Assembly: GCF_051020955.1 (NCBI RefSeq)
Contig: NW_027476286.1
Span: 124,001 to 188,000 of the forward strand
Source of the DNA: Megalopta genalis
Taxonomy: Eukaryota > Arthropoda > Insecta > Hymenoptera > Halictidae
DNA length: 64,000 nucleotides
Direction of reading: 5' to 3'
The notes beneath the pieces were generated by a model, which worked only from the letters and a program-made list of their open reading frames with translations, had not been told where the DNA came from and searched no databases. The position numbers and the translations under genes are program-made. Positions 62,801 to 64,000 of this stretch are shown here, one piece after another (the stretch's first letter is position 1; each line of letters starts with the position of its first letter).

Positions 62801-64000
62801 GCCTTCTACTTCGCATTGATTTGAAGCCAAATCATTTGTTTCGCATGGAATTGAAGCTACCTCGTTTGTTCCGCCAGCTTTTGTAGCAATAGCACTTATA
62901 TCGCAAGTATTTGAAGCTAAATCATATGTGTCGCATGTTTTTAAGCTGAAGCTTCTACATCGCATTGATTTGAAGCTAAATCTTGTGTATCGAATGGATT
63001 TGAATCTAAGCCTTGTCCTTTCCAATTAATTTGAAGCTAAATCATGTCTTTCGTATGGATTTGAAGCTAAACCTTCTACATCGCATTGATGTGACGCTAA
63101 ATCGTGTGTTTCGCATGGATTTGAAGCTAACTCGTTCGTTTCGCCTGCAGTTGAATCTACATCACTTATATCGCAAGTATTTGAAGCTAAATCATGTGTA
63201 TCGCGTGGATTCTGAAGCTAATTCGTTTGATTAGTCTGCATTTGAAGCTATATCACTTATACCCCAAGTGTTTGAAGCTAAATCATTTGTTTCGCATGAA
63301 TTTGAAGCTAACCCTTCTACATCGCATTGATTTGCAGCTAAATCATGTGTTTAGCATGATTTGAAGCTAACTAGTTCGTTGCGCATGCAGTTAAATCTAA
63401 ATAACGTATATCACAAGTATTTGTAGCTAAACCATTTGTTTCGCATGGATTTGATGCTAAGCCTTCTACTTCGCATTGATTTGAAGCTAAATCATTTGTT
63501 TCGCATGGAATTGAAGCTACCTCGTTTGTTCCTCCAGCTTTTGAAGCTATAGCACTTATATCGCAAGTATTTGAAGCTAAATCATATGTGTCGCATGGAT
63601 TTGAAGCTGAACTTTCTACATCGCATTGATTTTAAGATAACTCTTGTGTATCGCATGGATTTGAAGCTAAACCTTCTGCATCGCAAGTATTTGAAGTTAA
63701 ATCATTTGTTTCGCGTGGATTTGAAGAAACACCTTCTATATCGCATTGATTTGAAGCTAAATCATGTGTCTCGCATGGATTTGAAGCTAACTCGTTTTTT
63801 CAGCCTCCATTTGCAGCTATTTCATGTACATCACAAGTATTTGAAGCTAAATCATTTGCTCCGGATGGATTTGAAGCTACGCCTTCTACTTCGCATTGAT
63901 TTGAAGCTAAGTCATGTATTTCGCATGGATCTGAAGCTAACACGTTTGTTTCGCTTGCATTTGAAGCTACATCACTTATATTCGCATGGATTTGAAGCTA
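59889..64000. repeat. Terminal block: rearranged W fragments with clustered 1-bp indels
   Basis: No gene is seen. It is a patchwork of a shortened W copy (59.94-60.91 kb), the 49.9-kb start segment (60.91-61.36 kb), a local stretch (61.36-61.79 kb), another W copy (61.80-63.13 kb), the start segment again (63.13-63.42 kb), the local stretch again (63.42-63.78 kb) and the tcagcctcc segment (63.79-64.00 kb). Compared with earlier copies it carries about sixteen single-base homopolymer gains or losses. One degenerate pair, tttctcaggccagttg and aaaaaatgtatataac, lies at ~61370-61405. Confidence 0.85.

Larger units (their letters stand above)
1..64000. repeat. 30-bp tandem satellite array filling the whole window
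   Basis: Every part of the window can be cut into ~30-bp monomers that begin tttgaagct (variants tttgtagct, tttgcagct, gttgaagct, tttgaaact) and carry a tcgca core about five bases before their end. All copies face the same way; I found no inverted segment, no insertion of unique sequence and no spacer. About 2,130 monomers would fit. Occasional 27-, 29- and 31-bp monomers shift the register, and most longer rearrangements are multiples of 30 bp. The array reaches both window edges, so its true length is unknown. This is the architecture of a eukaryotic satellite or very large minisatellite. I do not recognise the family. No gene, RNA gene, promoter, terminator, origin or mobile element can be supported inside it. 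Confidence 0.97.

Noticed and set aside
1..64000. CRISPR array
   Set aside because: The ~30-bp repeats have no unique spacers; the repeats abut directly and vary by class.
1..64000. Single giant repeat-protein gene read through with an alternative code or frameshifting
   Set aside because: Reassigning TAA and TAG would not rescue the TGA stops from tttctcatgg or the many +/-1 monomers, and no non-repeat N- or C-terminal region is present. It cannot be excluded for an intact relative elsewhere.
1..64000. tRNA, rRNA, riboswitch, promoter, terminator or transposon inside the array
   Set aside because: No stretch departs from the monomer pattern long enough to hold one. AT-rich motifs resembling a TATA box are part of every E monomer and carry no positional information.
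1..64000. Telomeric repeat or known centromere motif such as a CENP-B box
   Set aside because: The monomer does not match short telomere units, and the conserved ttcgcatggatttgaag joint does not fit the CENP-B box pattern as I know it.

Overview
The whole window is one uninterrupted head-to-tail tandem array. From base 1 to base 64,000 it is built of a ~30-bp monomer, roughly 2,130 copies if evenly spaced. I see no unique sequence, no recognisable protein-coding gene, no RNA gene, no transposon and no array edge, so the array runs past both ends. Nearly every monomer keeps a left arm tttgaagct and a right core tcgca; the middle 8-12 bases and the last 4-5 bases carry the variation. All monomers lie in the same orientation. 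A window with no gene in 64 kb, made of one hierarchical satellite, fits a eukaryotic nuclear genome (centromeric, subtelomeric or interstitial heterochromatin) far better than a prokaryote. Nothing identifies the species. The consensus is about 37% GC by hand count.

The array has at least four levels. (1) A 30-bp monomer. (2) A higher-order repeat (HOR) of about 150 bp, five monomer classes in the order A-B-C-D-E, recognised by their centres: A aatcatttgt, B ccttctac, C aatcatgtgt, D actcgtttgt, E tatcacttat. B-C dimers are locally expanded, and D-E comes in at least three linked versions. (3) Segmental tandem duplications of 90, 120, 330, 360, 541, 598, 900 and 930 bp and of about 3.4, 5.2 and 6.1 kb. 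Many are exact multiples of 30. (4) Block families that recur tens of kb apart.

Layout by block: 1-4.15 kb family X (actaagtattga, gagagaa and tattcgcaagta markers). 4.15-13.2 kb family Y (tctagtgtatcg, atatgtgtcgtatgg markers), with a 930-bp duplication. 13.2-18.75 kb more divergent, few recent duplications. 18.76-25.2 kb two copies of a ~3.4-kb segment. 25.2-28.2 kb 330-bp and 598-bp duplications. 28.2-35.7 kb family X again. 35.7-38.16 kb divergent, with the longest stop-free run on the minus strand. 38.16-49.9 kb family Y again, with a 900-bp and a ~5.2-kb duplication. 49.9-59.9 kb two almost identical copies offset by 6,093 bp (families W and X). 59.9-64 kb rearranged W fragments with a cluster of homopolymer-length indels that look like assembly error.

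Open reading frames are plentiful only because the monomer length is a multiple of three and two of the six frames have no built-in stop. The plus frame reads LKLNHLFRMD-like decapeptides. The minus frame reads SNPCETNDLA-like decapeptides with a cysteine every ten residues. Both are broken every few hundred bases by stop substitutions and by inherited 29-bp and 31-bp monomers. The longest run is 397 codons in 64 kb. I therefore annotate no CDS. A decayed or never-coding satellite is the best reading; a relic of a giant decapeptide-repeat protein on the minus strand is the main alternative.
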